Part shown: in pieces, positions 61,692 to 64,000 of the stretch | How positions within the stretch are numbered: position 1 is the first letter of the stretch | Layout: the number at the start of each line of letters is the position of its first letter | Source: Planoprotostelium fungivorum | Lineage: Eukaryota > Evosea > Variosea > Cavosteliida > Cavosteliaceae | Length of the DNA stretch: 64,000 nucleotides | Reading direction: 5' to 3' | Assembly (NCBI GenBank): GCA_003024175.1 | Contig: MDYQ01000010.1 | Span: 165,245-229,244 of the forward strand | Translations under genes and position numbers: made by a program | Notes under the pieces: model-generated | Database searches by the model: none | Told to the model about the DNA's origin: nothing | The model's input: the letters and a program-made list of their open reading frames with translations, nothing else

Positions 61692-64000
61692 ATGTCGTCG
61701 AATCCATCTGAGGTAACCGTATTTCTTGAAATCTTGTGTTTCTGAATCAAAGTTGCACTGTGGAACGAGTACTGAATGCGTTGAATAGCAGCAAGGAGTC
61801 CCTTCTTATGAGGGCCAGCAGAACCTAGTGAGCAGCAGTGCTCCACCGGGCTGGGAAGGAGGTAGAGGAGGAGAAATCACGGGCTCCATCGCCCCAGCTT
61901 TAACAGCCGGATCATCCGCTCCCCTCGGCTCTAAGCCTTGGGAGAATCTTCCTCAGGGTCTGTCTAACATGTCCCTCAGAGCTGCTCAATCTCAGTCCAG
62001 AGGCGCACTCACGCGCAGTTTCCCCAGTGTTGCCACTTTCAATCCAAACGGGTTAGTTTTCTCACATCTTTCTATTTATCTGCACGATGGACGGACGAAA
62101 GACTGATCCGAGACCAACAGACAGGGAGGATTTCCACCCAACAGCTCTTTCGGTAATGCACCCTACAATCCCACCGGCCCATACGCAGACATTCGCGGTG
62201 ACGCTCCCCGCTACGGTCTCAACTCTGGCTCTCTCAACAGCTCTCCCGCCATCCACGTCCCCCGCAGTGGTCTGTCCCAATCTCACACCGGCCTTCTGCC
62301 CCCCGGTGCCATCGGCTCCCCCCTCGCCACCGGTCACCCCCTCACCTCTTCCTCCGGTGGTCTCCGCAGCAGCAACACCGGCATCATGACGGGCACCTCC
62401 CTCCGAGCTTCGGGCGTCCACCCCATCCCCGTTCCCGTCGATGCCACTGTCCCATTAGAACTCGGTGTCATCTGCCTCCTCAAAGACAACTACGGTTTCG
62501 TCCGCTGCGTCGATCGAGAGGAAGATATCTTCTTCCACTGCACCTCCCTCATTCCCCCCCAGCCCCTCAACTCAGAGGAACTCCACGCCTTCATCACTTC
62601 CATCCGTGTGGGCAACGAGGTCTCCTTCCACGTCGTCAACGACACACGCACGAACAAACTCTCTGCAGTCAACTTGTCCCTCCTGCCCAAGGGCTCTGTC
62701 GTCTTCACTGAGACGATCCAAGAGAAGGTCAGGGGTATCATCCTCAGAGAAATCTCAGAGCACAGTGACGAGAACGATTTCGGTGTCGTGGCGTACCGTA
62801 CCACGGAAGACACGGTGGAGCAGTTACGCTTTGGTCCCATGGATCTCGACGAGCCCAGAGTCCCCCTCGCCCCCGAGGATGAAGTGGAGTTTGATATCGT
62901 CTACAACAGGAGATTGAAGGGAAAGTGTGCCGCTCACGTCGTCCTCATGCGATTCGGTGGTGACAGACAGACCGGTGTCATCCATTCCGTCAAGGTATGT
63001 ACTCTATCTATTCCCTTTCCCTCTACTCTCGTTCGTCTACAACGAGTCACATGTGAGATCGTACGTTGACGAGAGATGCAGGACGGTTTCGGTTTCATCC
63101 GATGCTGCGACTCCCCCCGATCCCTCTACTTCCACTTTAGAGACGTCGTCCTGCTCCAGAGGGGCCAGGAGATCAGCAAGGGTGTAGAAGTCGAGTACAC
63201 CGTCGCCAACGATGAGAGGGCCGGAAAACTTTGCGCCGTACGTGTGAGAGGACTTCCCAAGGGAACCGTCTCCTTCACCGTTCAGCACGAAGAGAGAGTC
63301 CGTGGAACCGTACAGAGGGAGTTGTCACCCAATTTCCCCACCCCACTCGGTGCCTCTCCCTTCACACGAAGAGAGGACGAAGACAAGGGTGTCATCACAT
63401 TCAACACCCCCGAGGGTACGGATTCCCTCCTCTTTGGTCTCCAGGACATTCGAAACCACACCAACATGGGCAGAGTCTTCCCTTTCCTCCGATACGGAGA
63501 CGAGATAGAGTGCACCGTTCTCATTGACAAGAGGAACGGAAGGAAGCACGCCAGTGACATCACCCTTGTCACTGCAGTGACTGAGAAGGTAGAGATGGGT
63601 GTCGTCTGCTCCGTCAAGAAGAACTACGGTCACATCACGTGTGCCGAACAAGACGAAGACTTGTTCTTCCACTTTACCGATTTCGAGGTGAGAAGGAGAG
63701 AGGGGAGAGAAATTGATGAGGGCAGGACAACAACTTGTTGGAATCTCTGACCACGGGAGAGAAGGACATCCACCCTGGAATGGAGGTACAGTTCATCATC
63801 GTGCCCGATTCGAGGACCGGAAAGAAGAAGGCGGCACACATCCACCTGCTCAACGCGGGAACTGTAAAGTTTGAGGACGTCAGCGACTCTAGACTGCAGG
63901 GAATTGTCATCCGAGAGTGCAAGCCCGGACAGACTGGTTACACTGGAAAGAGACAACCTTCCGATCTCGGAATGATCGAGTACGAGATCAACACCCCCAG
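61692..64000 (+). CDS. CSDE1: CSDE1/UNR multi-cold-shock-domain protein (right copy, cut by window end)
   Basis: The ATG at 61692 gives MSSNPSE, followed by a 90-95-nt intron to QQGVPSYEGQQNLVSS. The first five cold-shock units and part of the sixth (RLQGIVIRECKPGQTG) are visible; the window stops inside it. Sequence matches the left copy throughout. Confidence 0.92.

Overview
The window is eukaryotic nuclear DNA. Genes are split by many very short GT-AG introns (mostly about 40-60 nt, donors usually GTGAG or GTAAG), sit on both strands, and are packed so tightly that several convergent genes end 12-70 bp apart. Protein content points to an amoebozoan. The coactosin resembles my memory of the Dictyostelium protein (start MADVS, end GADYSGN), beside animal/plant-type families such as CSDE1/UNR, WRAP53, BTG/Tob, FAM32A and ACL5-type aminopropyltransferase. 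A non-dictyostelid amoebozoan, for example a protosteloid variosean, is my best guess; this is inference.

Region 1 (1-14.6 kb, single copy here): secreted LRR protein; UXT prefoldin; nicotinamide riboside kinase; coactosin; EF-hand protein; a low-complexity YRG-repeat protein fused to a Nudix domain; LisH-CTLH-WD40 protein; a tiny membrane-anchored protein; a coiled-coil protein.

Region 2 (left arm, about 16.08-37.755 kb) and Region 4 (right arm, 42.887-64.0 kb, running off the window) are inverted copies of each other, a palindrome with arms over 21 kb. Each arm carries, from the outside in: CSDE1/UNR (the right copy is cut by the window end), myristoylated EF-hand protein, WRAP53/TCAB1, a mitochondrial-type ARM/TM protein, MRPL15, ACL5-like synthase, FAM32A, a RIX1/PELP1-like protein, BTG/Tob, BolA2, and an Sfi1-like centrin-binding repeat gene. 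Mirror coordinates sum to 80644 (Sfi1 gene), 80653 (BolA to the ARM gene) and 80076 (WRAP53 outward). Long tracts look identical base for base, introns included. Differences cluster in a few patches and one net 577-bp length change.

Region 3 (spacer, 37.756-42.886 kb): its right part is the 5' end of the Sfi1-like gene, which reads into the right arm. Its left part is a decayed element with a P-loop NTPase-like remnant and a 33-bp-arm hairpin. The palindrome boundary therefore cuts one Sfi1-like gene: the left copy lacks its 5' exons, while the right copy keeps them but has a 1-base frameshift just inside the arm.

Functionally the neighbourhood is housekeeping: translation control and mRNA decay (CSDE1, BTG), ribosome and mitoribosome (RIX1-like, MRPL15), telomerase/scaRNP (WRAP53), Fe-S handling (BolA), polyamines (ACL5), calcium, actin and centriole proteins. 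No operon-like pathway is apparent. The genomic structure is the unusual part.
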